DNA of 64,000 nucleotides from Ureibacillus aquaedulcis (GCF_030418165.1 NZ_JAUHTQ010000004.1:124001-188000), one strand, 5' to 3'; positions 10,680 to 18,847 are shown, counted from the first letter of the stretch. Notes: generated by a model not told the origin, from the sequence alone. Numbers and translations are program-made.

Positions 10680-11690
10680 TTGAAGGAGGAAGTCGATATT
10701 AAAAGGTACAAAATCGGCTATCGAACGATTAAAACAGCTGTAGGTGCAACAATTGCCATCGCCATCGCGAGTTATTTTAAGTTGGATTTTGCATCCTCTG
10801 CAGCCATCTTGACGATACTTTGTATTCAAACTACGAAAAAGAAGTCAGTGCATGCAGTATATACAAGATTTGTCGCTAGTTTGGTAGGTATGGCATTTGC
10901 CTATCTTTTATTTGAAACATTTGGCTACAATCCGATTGTACTCGGAATTATGATCCTCATATTTATTCCGACAATCGTCTCCATCAATGTATCAGCAGGC
11001 TTTATATCAAGTGTTGTGATTATTATGCATTTATATTCCGAGGCAAATTTTACAGTTGGATTATTTCTAAATGAGCTAGCTTTAATGGCAATCGGATTTG
11101 GAACCGCCTTGGCAGTGAATATGTATATGGGTGATTATCAAAAGGACCTGGAGCGTTACATTGACGAGCTGGAAGCTATTTACCGGTCAATATTCTCGGA
11201 AATCGTAAAATATTTGCGTAATGGAGATACTTCCTGGGATGGAAAAGAAATTATTGAAGCCGAAAACCTGTTGAATAAGGCAAAGTCTCTAGCCTTCAAG
11301 GATGTTGAGAACCATTTGACCCGTAAGCAAAATGAATTCTATCTTTATTTTGATATGCGGGAGAAACAATTTGAAATTATTGAGCGAGTACTTCCAAAAA
11401 TTACAACCCTGCCTGTTATGGTACAACAAGCGGAACTGGTAGCGGATTTTATGGAGGATTTGGCGGAAAATGTCCATTCGGGAAATACAGCCAAAAGCTT
11501 TAGGGAGAAATTAGAAAGGGTTAAAAAGGAATTTGCAAAAATGCCTTTACCAGAAACGCATCAAAAATTCCTCGCTATGGCATCCCTTTATCAATTCATT
11601 GAAGAGATGGATGAGTATTTGGTGATCAAACAATCTTTCAAAGGATTTAAGAAGAAGGAAAAAAAGAAGGCGATTACAGAAAAAGTGTAA
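10680..11690 (+). CDS. yqjA: Aromatic acid exporter/DUF939 family membrane protein (YqjA-like)
   Basis: An N-terminal block of about four to five hydrophobic helices (residues 15-150) is followed by a long charged, helical cytoplasmic domain. This matches the YqjA/DUF939 family, as does the position between yqiW and yqjC homologues. Substrate and function are not established. The only in-frame conventional start upstream is TTG 10680, which has no ribosome site. A near-perfect AAGGAGGA lies just downstream (10683-10690), 7 bases before an ATT codon at 10698, so initiation at AUU 10698 is plausible. Confidence 0.82.
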   Translation: MKEEVDIKRYKIGYRTIKTAVGATIAIAIASYFKLDFASSAAILTILCIQTTKKKSVHAVYTRFVASLVGMAFAYLLFETFGYNPIVLGIMILIFIPTIVSINVSAGFISSVVIIMHLYSEANFTVGLFLNELALMAIGFGTALAVNMYMGDYQKDLERYIDELEAIYRSIFSEIVKYLRNGDTSWDGKEIIEAENLLNKAKSLAFKDVENHLTRKQNEFYLYFDMREKQFEIIERVLPKITTLPVMVQQAELVADFMEDLAENVHSGNTAKSFREKLERVKKEFAKMPLPETHQKFLAMASLYQFIEEMDEYLVIKQSFKGFKKKEKKKAITEKV

Positions 11691-11706
11691 TCGCTAATGG
11701 CAGGAT

Positions 11707-11799
11707 TTAGAAGAATGATAGTCCAAATGCTAAAGTAGAGATTACCATAATTGCTATCATGCTATATACAACGATTTTCTGAAATTTTTTATTACTCAT
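11707..11799 (-). CDS. prli42: Prli42-like stressosome-associated miniprotein (30 aa)
   Basis: Read on the minus strand as ATG plus 29 codons and TAA. The protein begins MSNKKFQKIVVY, then has one hydrophobic helix (SMIAIMVISTLAFGLSFF) running to the C-terminus. The ribosome site AAGGAG lies about 10 bases upstream. A basic Asn-Lys-Lys start, an IVVY entry and a single C-terminal transmembrane helix fit Prli42, the tiny membrane anchor of the stressosome in Listeria and related Firmicutes. Assignment rests on pattern and size, without a search. Confidence 0.7.
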   Translation of the reverse strand: MSNKKFQKIVVYSMIAIMVISTLAFGLSFF

Positions 11800-11923
11800 A
11801 AGCGTTTCTCTCCTTTGTTTCTTAATTTTAAGTTTAACAAATTTAGAAAATAACACAAGTACGTAGCGAATAGTTTTCAAATTAGTTAAAATATATATGT
11901 ACTATAACAGAAGGGGTGCTATG

Positions 11924-12337
11924 ATGGAGAAGGTGGATCATATTGGGATTGCTGTTAAAAACTTGGGTGAACAAGTTACATATTATACGGAAACACTTGG
12001 ATTGAAATTACTGAAAATTGAAGAAGTTCCTTCACAACAGGTTCGAGTAGCTTTTATAGATGCCGGAAATGTGAAACTAGAACTACTGGAGCCAATGAGT
12101 GAGGAAAGTGCAATCTATAAACATATTGAAAAACGCGGCGAAGGGATTCAGCATGTAGCTTTTGGCGTAACTGGAATTCGAGAGAGGATGCAAGAATTGC
12201 GCGGTAAAGGGGTGCGTATTCTCTCGGAAGAGCCAAGTCCGGGGGCAGGGGGAGCGGAAGTAGCCTTCCTGCATCCAAAGGATTCTTTTGGTGTTTTATA
12301 TGAGCTTTGCGACAAAAGTGGAAAAGGGGATAAATGA
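11924..12337 (+). CDS. mce: Methylmalonyl-CoA epimerase
   Basis: Vicinal-oxygen-chelate fold enzyme that converts (S)- to (R)-methylmalonyl-CoA for MutAB. Metal-ligand segments seen are VDHIGIAVKNL, GIQHVAFGV and GVLYELC (His, His, Glu pattern). The start chosen is the ATG at 11924, 7 bases after AGAAGGGG; an adjacent ATG at 11921 is also possible. It ends 3 bases before mmdA, so the two are co-transcribed. Corresponds to yqjC. Confidence 0.93.
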   Translation: MEKVDHIGIAVKNLGEQVTYYTETLGLKLLKIEEVPSQQVRVAFIDAGNVKLELLEPMSEESAIYKHIEKRGEGIQHVAFGVTGIRERMQELRGKGVRILSEEPSPGAGGAEVAFLHPKDSFGVLYELCDKSGKGDK

Positions 12338-12340
12338 GCG

Positions 12341-13888
12341 ATGGATATGTTTGAAAAGATAAATGAAATGTATGACCGAAAGCGTGAAATCGAGCTTGGA
12401 GGGGGAGACCTACGAATTGAAAAACAACATGAAAAAGGGAAACTGACAGCTCGGGAACGTATTGATTTATTGCTTGATGAAGGTACCTTTGTGGAGATCA
12501 ACCCTTTTATTACTCATAGAACAACAGATTTTGGAATGGACAAGCAAATTGGACCTGGTGATGGGGTAGTGACAGGCTTCGGGAAAGTTAATGGACGAAA
12601 TGTCTATCTATTTGCACAAGACTTTACCGTATTTGGCGGTGCACTTGGAGAAATGCATGCCATGAAAATTGCCGCTGTAATGGATTTGGCTGCGAAAAAT
12701 GGAACACCTTTCATCGGGATTAATGATTCAGGCGGGGCTCGTATTCAAGAAGGAGTACTTTCATTGGATGGATATGGTCATATCTTTTACCGCAATTCAA
12801 TCTATTCAGGCGTAATTCCGCAAATTTCGGTAATTATGGGACCATGTGCAGGAGGAGCTGTTTATTCACCTGCAATTACTGACTTTATATTAATGGTTGA
12901 TAAAACCTCGCAAATGTTCATTACTGGACCAAAAGTAATCGAAACAGTAACGGGTGAGAAAATCTCCTCCGAGGATCTAGGTGGTTCAAAGGTGCATAAC
13001 ACGATTAGCGGTAATGCACATTTCCGTGCTCCTTCTGAAGAGGAATCTATTGAACAGATTCGCAGATTGCTAAGCTACCTGCCTCAAAGCTATAAAGAAA
13101 AGACACCAAAGCTGGAAAGACCGCAAACAGATGATTACCGCCCCGATATCATCGATTATGTACCAATCGAACCTACTAAACCATACGATGTTCGTAGAGT
13201 AGTAGAACAAGTGGTGGATGATGGGTCATTTTTGGAAGTGCATTCTGAATTTGCCAGGAATATTGTAGTAGGTTTTGCTCGAATTGCGGGTGAATCTGTT
13301 GGATTAGTTTGTAACCAGCCTAAGGCACTTGCAGGCGGTCTGGATATTGATTCATCGGACAAAGCCTCCCGATTTATCAGAACATGTGATTCCTTCAATA
13401 TTCCAATCATTACATTTGAGGATGTTTCTGGTTTCTTCCCGGGTGTAAAACAAGAGCATGGTGGAATTATTCGACATGGTGCAAAAATTCTATATGCTTA
13501 TTCGGAAGCAACAGTTCCGAAGATTACAGTTATTTTGCGTAAAGCATATGGTGGGGCATATGTGGCATTAAACTCAAAAGCAATTGGCGCAGATTTAGTA
13601 TTTGCTTGGCCAAATGCTGAAATCGCCGTTATGGGTGCTGCTGGTGCCGCGAATATTATCTTTGCAAATGAGATTGCCAAATCAGCGGATCCGGAAGCAA
13701 CGCGTGCTGCAAAAATCGAAGAATACAAAGAAAAATTTGCTAATCCATATGTAGCTGCTTCCCGAGGAATGGTAGATGATGTCATTGACCCACGTGAAAC
13801 ACGCATTAAATTAATTCAGGCACTTGATATGCTTTCAAATAAAGAGGAAACAAGGCCTTCAAAAAAACATGGGAATATCCCGTTATAG
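12341..13888 (+). CDS. mmdA: Propionyl-/methylmalonyl-CoA carboxyltransferase subunit
   Basis: A 515-residue biotin-dependent carboxyltransferase with both crotonase-like halves: GKLTARERIDLLLDEGTF at the start, the acyl-CoA site GGARIQEG and GPCAGGAVYSP in the N-half, and RKAYGGAYVAL and VMGAAGAANI in the C-half. It links propionyl-CoA to methylmalonyl-CoA. No biotin carboxylase or biotin carrier gene lies next to it, so partners must come from elsewhere. Equivalent to yqjD; it is the last gene before the terminator at 13896. Confidence 0.94.
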   Translation: MDMFEKINEMYDRKREIELGGGDLRIEKQHEKGKLTARERIDLLLDEGTFVEINPFITHRTTDFGMDKQIGPGDGVVTGFGKVNGRNVYLFAQDFTVFGGALGEMHAMKIAAVMDLAAKNGTPFIGINDSGGARIQEGVLSLDGYGHIFYRNSIYSGVIPQISVIMGPCAGGAVYSPAITDFILMVDKTSQMFITGPKVIETVTGEKISSEDLGGSKVHNTISGNAHFRAPSEEESIEQIRRLLSYLPQSYKEKTPKLERPQTDDYRPDIIDYVPIEPTKPYDVRRVVEQVVDDGSFLEVHSEFARNIVVGFARIAGESVGLVCNQPKALAGGLDIDSSDKASRFIRTCDSFNIPIITFEDVSGFFPGVKQEHGGIIRHGAKILYAYSEATVPKITVILRKAYGGAYVALNSKAIGADLVFAWPNAEIAVMGAAGAANIIFANEIAKSADPEATRAAKIEEYKEKFANPYVAASRGMVDDVIDPRETRIKLIQALDMLSNKEETRPSKKHGNIPL

Positions 13889-13895
13889 AAAAGAA

Positions 13896-13935
13896 AAAGA
13901 GTTGTTCCAAAATTACTTTTGGACAACTCTTTTGT
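13896..13935. terminator. Bidirectional terminator between mmdA and the tat module A
   Basis: The stem AAAAGAGTTGTTCCA pairs with TGGACAACTCTTTT across an 8-base loop. A-rich and T-rich flanks on both sides suit both convergent transcripts. Confidence 0.85.
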
Positions 13936-13936
13936 A

Positions 13937-14119
13937 TTATATCTTTTCTTCTTTAATATTGTCTTCTTCGTCTTCTAAAACCCCTTTAGTAGAATCTTTG
14001 AAGTTTTTCATAGATTCACCAATAGAGCGTCCTAGTCTAGGTAGTTTAGAAGGACCAAAAATGATTAAAATTATCACTAAAATAATGATTAAGCCTGGAA
14101 TCCCGATTGAGTTAAGCAT
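13937..14119 (-). CDS. tatA: TatA-family translocase, short form (module A)
   Basis: A 60-residue pore protein of the twin-arginine translocase. One N-terminal transmembrane helix (residues 6-21) is followed by the FGPSKLP hinge and an amphipathic helix [14 protein letters not shown], then an acidic tail. The start is the ATG at 14119, 8 bases after GGAGG; in-frame sequence upstream is not family-like. It lies downstream of a second tatA and tatC on the same strand. It is nearly identical in pattern to the short TatA proteins at 18363 and 20922. Confidence 0.9.
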   Translation of the reverse strand: MLNSIGIPGLIIILVIILIIFGPSKLPRLGRSIGESMKNFKDSTKGVLEDEEDNIKEEKI

Positions 14120-14247
14120 AATTATTTCCTCCAAATTGAAAAACTGCACTGTAAATAAATTCCTATTAATCTCCTCTAGATAACATTGCACTAAAAAGTT
14201 CCACTTTTATCTAGAGATGACAAATTTCTTAACGTGATAGTTAGGAA

Positions 14248-14475
14248 TTATTTTTTTACAACCTCTTCTTTCTTGTTATCGACTAATGTAAATTCTTTTT
14301 TAACTTCCTTGAACTCACCAGTTACATCATCTACAACATCTTTTGTAGAATTTTTGAATTCTTTTAATGTTTGTCCAACGGCTTTACCCAATTGTGGCAG
14401 TTTAGATGGCCCGAATAATATTAATGCAATTACTAGGATAATAACTAATCCTGGTACTCCGATTGATTGTAACAT
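14248..14475 (-). CDS. tatA: TatA-family translocase, long form (module A)
   Basis: A 75-residue TatA with an N-terminal helix, the FGPSKLP hinge and amphipathic segment [19 protein letters not shown], then a longer Lys/Glu-rich tail. It differs consistently from the 60-residue TatA next to it (VGQTLKEF against IGESMKNF), and both types recur in modules B and C. The ribosome site AAGGGGG is upstream. It lies between tatC and the short tatA. Confidence 0.9.
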   Translation of the reverse strand: MLQSIGVPGLVIILVIALILFGPSKLPQLGKAVGQTLKEFKNSTKDVVDDVTGEFKEVKKEFTLVDNKKEEVVKK

Positions 14476-14501
14476 AAGAACCCCCTTATATTGGTTAATG
14501 C

Positions 14502-15242
14502 TCAGTTAGTAACTTCATCAGCATTGTTTAATTGCTTTTTATAAGTTTTCTCCGAAACTATAATACTTATTTCAAATAAAAGCAACAAAGGAATAATAAT
14601 TAAGAAATCAGAAACAAAATCAGGTGGAGAAATCATAACACCAACTATAATTAAGATAAAGTATGAAACTTTTCTCATTTTTCGTAAACGAACTGGAGTG
14701 ACAATTCCTAACTTTGTTAAAAGCAAGATTATAACTGGTAGTTCAAATACAAGGCCTACAGGAATTAATAGATTAAACATTAATGTAAAGTATTGTTGTA
14801 TCCCATAAGTTTCAGTTGCACCGATTGATTCATTTATATTCGACATGAAATTTAGCATTAATGGAAATAAAATGAAGTAACTAAAAGAAACACCAATTAT
14901 AAACAGGATAAACGCAATTGGAATAAATATCCCAGCACTTGTTGCTTCACTATTAGTTAGACCTGGTTTTGTAAATTGCCAAAGCTGATGCATCCCTACA
15001 GGTAATGTGAAACAAATTGCTACTAAAAGTGCACACTTAACATAGATGGAAATGCCATCAGTATAACCAAATACATTCCAATCAACCTGTTTTGCAGCAT
15101 CCTGAGATTTTAAAAACTGTAAAATATCAGGTGCGAAAAAGAAGCCTAGCAATAACGTAATAACGAAAATTATACAAATCATTATAAGGCGTTTGCGTAA
15201 CTCTTCCAAGTGTTCTACTAATGTATATTCTTTTTCCTCCAT
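14502..15242 (-). CDS. tatC: TatC translocase subunit (module A)
   Basis: Receptor subunit that binds twin-arginine signals. The protein shows the typical start [18 protein letters not shown], six hydrophobic helices, the FxKPGLT element after helix 2, and the conserved Glu of GLVFELPV. The ATG at 15242 follows GGGTGATG; an upstream in-frame ATG at 15257 has no ribosome site. It is the first gene of the minus-strand tat operon, divergent from the oxidoreductase genes it presumably serves. Confidence 0.93.
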   Translation of the reverse strand: MEEKEYTLVEHLEELRKRLIMICIIFVITLLLGFFFAPDILQFLKSQDAAKQVDWNVFGYTDGISIYVKCALLVAICFTLPVGMHQLWQFTKPGLTNSEATSAGIFIPIAFILFIIGVSFSYFILFPLMLNFMSNINESIGATETYGIQQYFTLMFNLLIPVGLVFELPVIILLLTKLGIVTPVRLRKMRKVSYFILIIVGVMISPPDFVSDFLIIIPLLLLFEISIIVSEKTYKKQLNNADEVTN

Positions 15243-15285
15243 ACTTTCATCACCCATTCGAAAAATACAATATTAAAATAAAAAT

Positions 15286-15368
15286 TTGATTTTAGTTTGT
15301 TTTTTGTTATAGAATAAAATAGTTTCAAGGAGCCATGTAAATTATACACACTTGAAACGAAAAGTAAA
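15286..15368. promoter_or_regulatory. Divergent promoter region of module A
   Basis: Minus strand: TTTACT, 16 bases, TATAAT (15368 down to 15341) driving tatC. Plus strand: TTGATT, 16 bases, TATAGA (15286-15313) driving the oxidoreductase genes. The same elements sit at matching positions in module C. In this copy an 8-bp inverted repeat GTTTCAAG/CTTGAAAC (15322-15329, 15351-15358) brackets the minus-strand -10. Confidence 0.55.
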
Positions 15369-15415
15369 TAGATTAGTACTTTAAGATTAAGGTGCATAAG
15401 GGGGAGGATTAAAAC

Positions 15416-15667
15416 TTGACAGAATATAACCGTGACGAGTTAATCCAAATTATACAGATGTTAGCAGGATTACTGCTTTTTAGTGGGTATGCCTTAACAC
15501 TTGATTACTTTTTTGGAGATGTAAAGACATTTTCTCTTTTTGGTTCAGGTTTGGGATTAGCTATAATACTAGCTTGCTGGATTGGTAGAAATCATCTAGC
15601 ATTCATAGTTAGTTCAGTCTCTATGTCATTAGTATTATCAATTTTTTACACTTTAGGAGCAATTTAG
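15416..15667 (+). CDS. Small three-helix membrane protein (module A)
   Basis: An 83-residue protein starting MTEYNRDEL, with three predicted transmembrane helices (about 11-31, 38-57, 61-82) and a conserved CWIGRNHL turn before the last helix. The TTG start follows GGGGGAGG by 9 bases. I do not recognise a named family. Paralogues at 19120 and 22428 occupy the same place in modules B and C, always between the tat genes and the subunit-3 gene. A membrane anchor or quinone-side partner of the oxidoreductase is possible but unproven. Confidence 0.85.
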   Translation: MTEYNRDELIQIIQMLAGLLLFSGYALTLDYFFGDVKTFSLFGSGLGLAIILACWIGRNHLAFIVSSVSMSLVLSIFYTLGAI

Positions 15668-15689
15668 TACTTTTATTGGAGGAGCTATT

Positions 15690-16466
15690 ATGTCAGAAAA
15701 AGAACAAAATTTTACAGCAAAAAAATCGACTAGACGTAATTTCTTGAAAAACTCAGGATTAACTCTAGGAGGCTTGGTTCTAGGGGGAGCAGTAACAAGC
15801 CTAGTTGTAAAGGATACAGAAGAAACAGTCACAACTTCTGGACCTGCACATTCAGCAAATCAAAATGAAACGGTCAACCATAACAAAGCTTTAATGTTCT
15901 TTACACCAGAACAGTACTCTACTATTTCCGCAGCAACAGAACAAATCTTTCCAGAGACAGAAGTAGGCCCAGGCGCCGAAGCACTACTAGTACCTTATTT
16001 CATTGACCATCAATTAGCAGGAGCATATGGATTGATGAGTAAAGAATATACAAAAGGTCCATTTTATCCTAAAGAAGCAACCCCATTATTTGGCCACCAA
16101 ACACATCTAACACGTCAAGACATTTTCGTATTAGGAATTAACCTATTAAATTCCGAGGCTACTAAAAGATACGAAAAAAAATTCTATGAACTTGAAGCTG
16201 AGCAGCAAATTGAGATTCTAACAGCGGTAGAAGCAGATGAAGTGGAGTTAAATGCTGCAACTACACCGTCTTACTTCTTTAAATTATTGCGAGCAGCCAC
16301 ACTTGAAGGTGTATATTCTGATCCATTGTATGGCGGAAACAAAGATATGGGTGGTTGGAAAATGAAAAAGTTCCCAGGTCACCAAATGTCATATGCAAAC
16401 ATGGTAGAAAAAGAAGAATTTGTTGAAATTGAGCCGCAAAGCTTAACTGCTCAACATAATCATTAA
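15690..16466 (+). CDS. Gluconate 2-dehydrogenase subunit 3 family protein with Tat signal (module A)
   Basis: A 258-residue protein with the twin-arginine motif TRRNFLK at residues 14-20, then a Gly/Leu-rich hydrophobic segment (GLVLGGAVTSLVV). The mature part matches the gluconate dehydrogenase subunit 3 family: FFTPEQYSTISAATEQIFP, YFIDHQLAGAYG, the YSDPLYGGN segment and the W-K-M-K-FPGHQ ending. It is expected to be exported folded and to carry the catalytic flavoprotein. It ends 14 bases before the GMC gene. Confidence 0.92.
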   Translation: MSEKEQNFTAKKSTRRNFLKNSGLTLGGLVLGGAVTSLVVKDTEETVTTSGPAHSANQNETVNHNKALMFFTPEQYSTISAATEQIFPETEVGPGAEALLVPYFIDHQLAGAYGLMSKEYTKGPFYPKEATPLFGHQTHLTRQDIFVLGINLLNSEATKRYEKKFYELEAEQQIEILTAVEADEVELNAATTPSYFFKLLRAATLEGVYSDPLYGGNKDMGGWKMKKFPGHQMSYANMVEKEEFVEIEPQSLTAQHNH

Positions 16467-16480
16467 TTGGGGGTACAACA

Positions 16481-18199
16481 ATGGCAACAACATTACCAAA
16501 AACAGATATCGTATTAGTAGGAGTAGGTTGGACAGGAGGAATTATTGCTGCAGAACTTACAAAGAAAGGTTATAAAGTAGTAGGTCTGGAACGTGGTAAA
16601 ACGCGTTCAACGAGTGATTACTTGATGGTCCATGACGAACTTCGTTACGCGAATCGAAATGAGATGATGCAAGATCTATCTAAAGAAACTTGGACTGTTC
16701 GACATGACCCGAGTCAACGTGCATTACCATATCGTAATCATGGTTCCTTCTTAATCGGAGATGGATTAGGTGGTTCTGGTGAGCACTGGAATGGTTTAAC
16801 ATATCGTTTTATGCCTTATGATTTTGAAATACGTTCGAAAACGATTGAACGATATGGTGAAGAGAAAATTCCTGCTGATATGCCACTGCAAGACTGGGGT
16901 ATTACATATGATGAATTGGCTCCTTACTTTGACAAATTTGATGAAATGATCGGTTTATCCGGAGAAGAAAATCCACATCCTGATATGCCAAAAATTAAAT
17001 ATCCAACAGCTCCATTAAAAGAAACTCCTGCAATGAAAATGTTCCGAGAAGCAGCAACTGCGCTTGGGTATCACCCGTATACAGCACCAGCTGCAACTTT
17101 GTCTGAAAGTTATACGAACAAAGACGAAATCACACGTGGAGCATGCCAATATTGTGGGTTCTGTGAAAGATTCGGTTGTGAATATGGAGCAAAAGCATCT
17201 CCAATCGTGACTGTTCTACCTGTAGCTGAAAAAACAGGTAATTTTGAAGTTCGCACTGAATCCTCAGTTCGTCGCATCCTCCACGAAAATGGAAAAGCGA
17301 CAGGTGTATTATATATCGATACAAAAACAGGTGAAGAATTTATTCAACCAGCGACTGTAGTTGCAGTAACAAGTTATATTTTGAACAACGTACGTCTTCT
17401 ATTATTATCAAAATTAGGTAAACCATATAATTATGAAACAGGTGAAGGAGTTATTGGTAAAAACTATGCATATCAAATGACTTCTGCATCATCAACTGGA
17501 TTCTTTGAAGATAAAGAATTCAACTCATTTATTGGTACAGGGGCACTAGCTGGAGTATTAGACGATTTCAATGGTGATAATTTCGACCATACAGATCTAG
17601 ATTTTATTCACGGTGGTAATATCGCATTAGGCCATTATGGAAGACGTCCAATCGCAAATAATGCAACACCAAAAGGAACTCCATCTTGGGGTAAAGAGTT
17701 TAAAGATGCATCTATCTATTGGGCAAATAAATATATGGGCGTAGGTTCTCAAGGTTCAGTAATGCCTAATAAAAACAATTTTTTATCGCTGGATCCACAA
17801 TACACAGATCAATATGGCGACCCATTATTAAGTGTTACATTCAACTATAAAGATAATGAAAGAAATCAACAAAAATATATCCGTGAAATCACTACTAACA
17901 TCTTAAAAGAAATGGGTGCAACGGAAGTTACAACACCAGGAGATCAAGAGGACTGGGATACTACAAAATACCAAACAACTCACAATACAGGTGGAGCTAT
18001 TATGGGTGCAGATCCAAAAACTTCTGCGTTAAATAATTATCTTCAAATGTGGGATTGTGAAAATGTATTCATACCTGGTGCAAACGCTTTCCCTCATAAC
18101 TCAGGTATGAATCCAACAGGTACAGTTGGGGCTTTAGCATACCGTGCTGCAGAAGGTATTGAAAAATATCTTGCAAACGGTGGAGGATCATTAGTTTAA
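16481..18199 (+). CDS. GMC-family FAD-dependent dehydrogenase, catalytic subunit (module A)
   Basis: A 572-residue flavoprotein with an N-terminal FAD motif VGVGWTGGIIAAEL, an HxGSFLIGDGLGGSGEHW segment, and the C-terminal GMC substrate domain (HNTGGAIMGADP, then PHNSGMNPTGTVGALAYRAA). A four-cysteine cluster CQYCGFCERFGC lies near residue 220; in related membrane dehydrogenases this area binds an Fe-S cluster. There is no signal peptide, so export probably depends on the Tat-signal partner upstream. The sugar or alcohol substrate cannot be told from sequence. Confidence 0.92.
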   Translation: MATTLPKTDIVLVGVGWTGGIIAAELTKKGYKVVGLERGKTRSTSDYLMVHDELRYANRNEMMQDLSKETWTVRHDPSQRALPYRNHGSFLIGDGLGGSGEHWNGLTYRFMPYDFEIRSKTIERYGEEKIPADMPLQDWGITYDELAPYFDKFDEMIGLSGEENPHPDMPKIKYPTAPLKETPAMKMFREAATALGYHPYTAPAATLSESYTNKDEITRGACQYCGFCERFGCEYGAKASPIVTVLPVAEKTGNFEVRTESSVRRILHENGKATGVLYIDTKTGEEFIQPATVVAVTSYILNNVRLLLLSKLGKPYNYETGEGVIGKNYAYQMTSASSTGFFEDKEFNSFIGTGALAGVLDDFNGDNFDHTDLDFIHGGNIALGHYGRRPIANNATPKGTPSWGKEFKDASIYWANKYMGVGSQGSVMPNKNNFLSLDPQYTDQYGDPLLSVTFNYKDNERNQQKYIREITTNILKEMGATEVTTPGDQEDWDTTKYQTTHNTGGAIMGADPKTSALNNYLQMWDCENVFIPGANAFPHNSGMNPTGTVGALAYRAAEGIEKYLANGGGSLV

Positions 18200-18246
18200 A
18201 ATAAAAAAATTATTTTGATGAAATTCTGCATCAAATTTTAGTCAAC

Positions 18247-18284
18247 AAAAAGGTAGTTGGAGAAGTTCTCCTTCTACCTTTTTA
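18247..18284 (+). terminator. Terminator after module A GMC gene
   Basis: An 18-bp arm pair AAAAAGGTAG..GGAGAA with TTCTCC..CTACCTTTTT containing one two-base mismatch, ending in a T run. Confidence 0.85.
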
Positions 18285-18362
18285 ATATTTAATAATCTAA
18301 CTTAGCTTACTTGATGATCGTATTTAATCAAATTGTATTGGTACTAATGAATATTACTATAA

Positions 18363-18545
18363 TTATTTAAATTTTGTCTCTTTATTATTATCTTCTTCGT
18401 CTAATACACCTTTAGTTGATTCCTTGAAGTTTTTCATGGACTCTCCAATAGAGCGGCCTAATTTTGGAAGTTTAGAAGGGCCGAAAATAATTAAAATAAT
18501 AACCAAGATAATGATTAATCCCGGAATGCCGATTGAACTTAACAT
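18363..18545 (-). CDS. tatA: TatA-family translocase, short form (module B)
   Basis: A 60-residue TatA ([10 protein letters not shown] start, FGPSKLP hinge, [19 protein letters not shown] helix). Two adjacent ATG codons exist; the inner one at 18545 has the same 8-base spacing to GGAGG as the other modules and gives the family N-terminus. It belongs to module B, where the downstream oxidoreductase genes and most of tatC are missing. Confidence 0.88.
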   Translation of the reverse strand: MLSSIGIPGLIIILVIILIIFGPSKLPKLGRSIGESMKNFKESTKGVLDEEDNNKETKFK

Positions 18546-18619
18546 CATAATTTCCTCCAATGATGAACTACATAGATAAACTAACTGGTTTGAATCATTA
18601 CATGCAGTTCATTTAAAAT

Positions 18620-18847
18620 TTACTTTTTTGTAGTATCTTCTTTTTTTAGATCGACTATGGTGAACTCTTCTTTGACTTCTTTAAATTCTCCTGTCACATC
18701 ATCCACAATATCTTTTGTGGAATTTTTGAATTCTTTCAATGTTTGTCCAACGGCTTTTCCCAACTGCGGCAGTTTCGATGGACCAAATAATATTAGAGCA
18801 ATAGCTAGTATAATTACTAATCCTGGAATTCCGATTGACTGTATCAT
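18620..18847 (-). CDS. tatA: TatA-family translocase, long form (module B)
   Basis: A 75-residue TatA nearly identical to the long forms of modules A and C ([19 protein letters not shown]). The start at 18847 is set by AGGAGG about 8 bases upstream; an in-frame ATG lies two codons earlier. It is followed on the same strand by the short tatA. Upstream, only a tatC stump remains, so this pair may be expressed as extra TatA or may be decaying. Confidence 0.88.
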   Translation of the reverse strand: MIQSIGIPGLVIILAIALILFGPSKLPQLGKAVGQTLKEFKNSTKDIVDDVTGEFKEVKEEFTIVDLKKEDTTKK

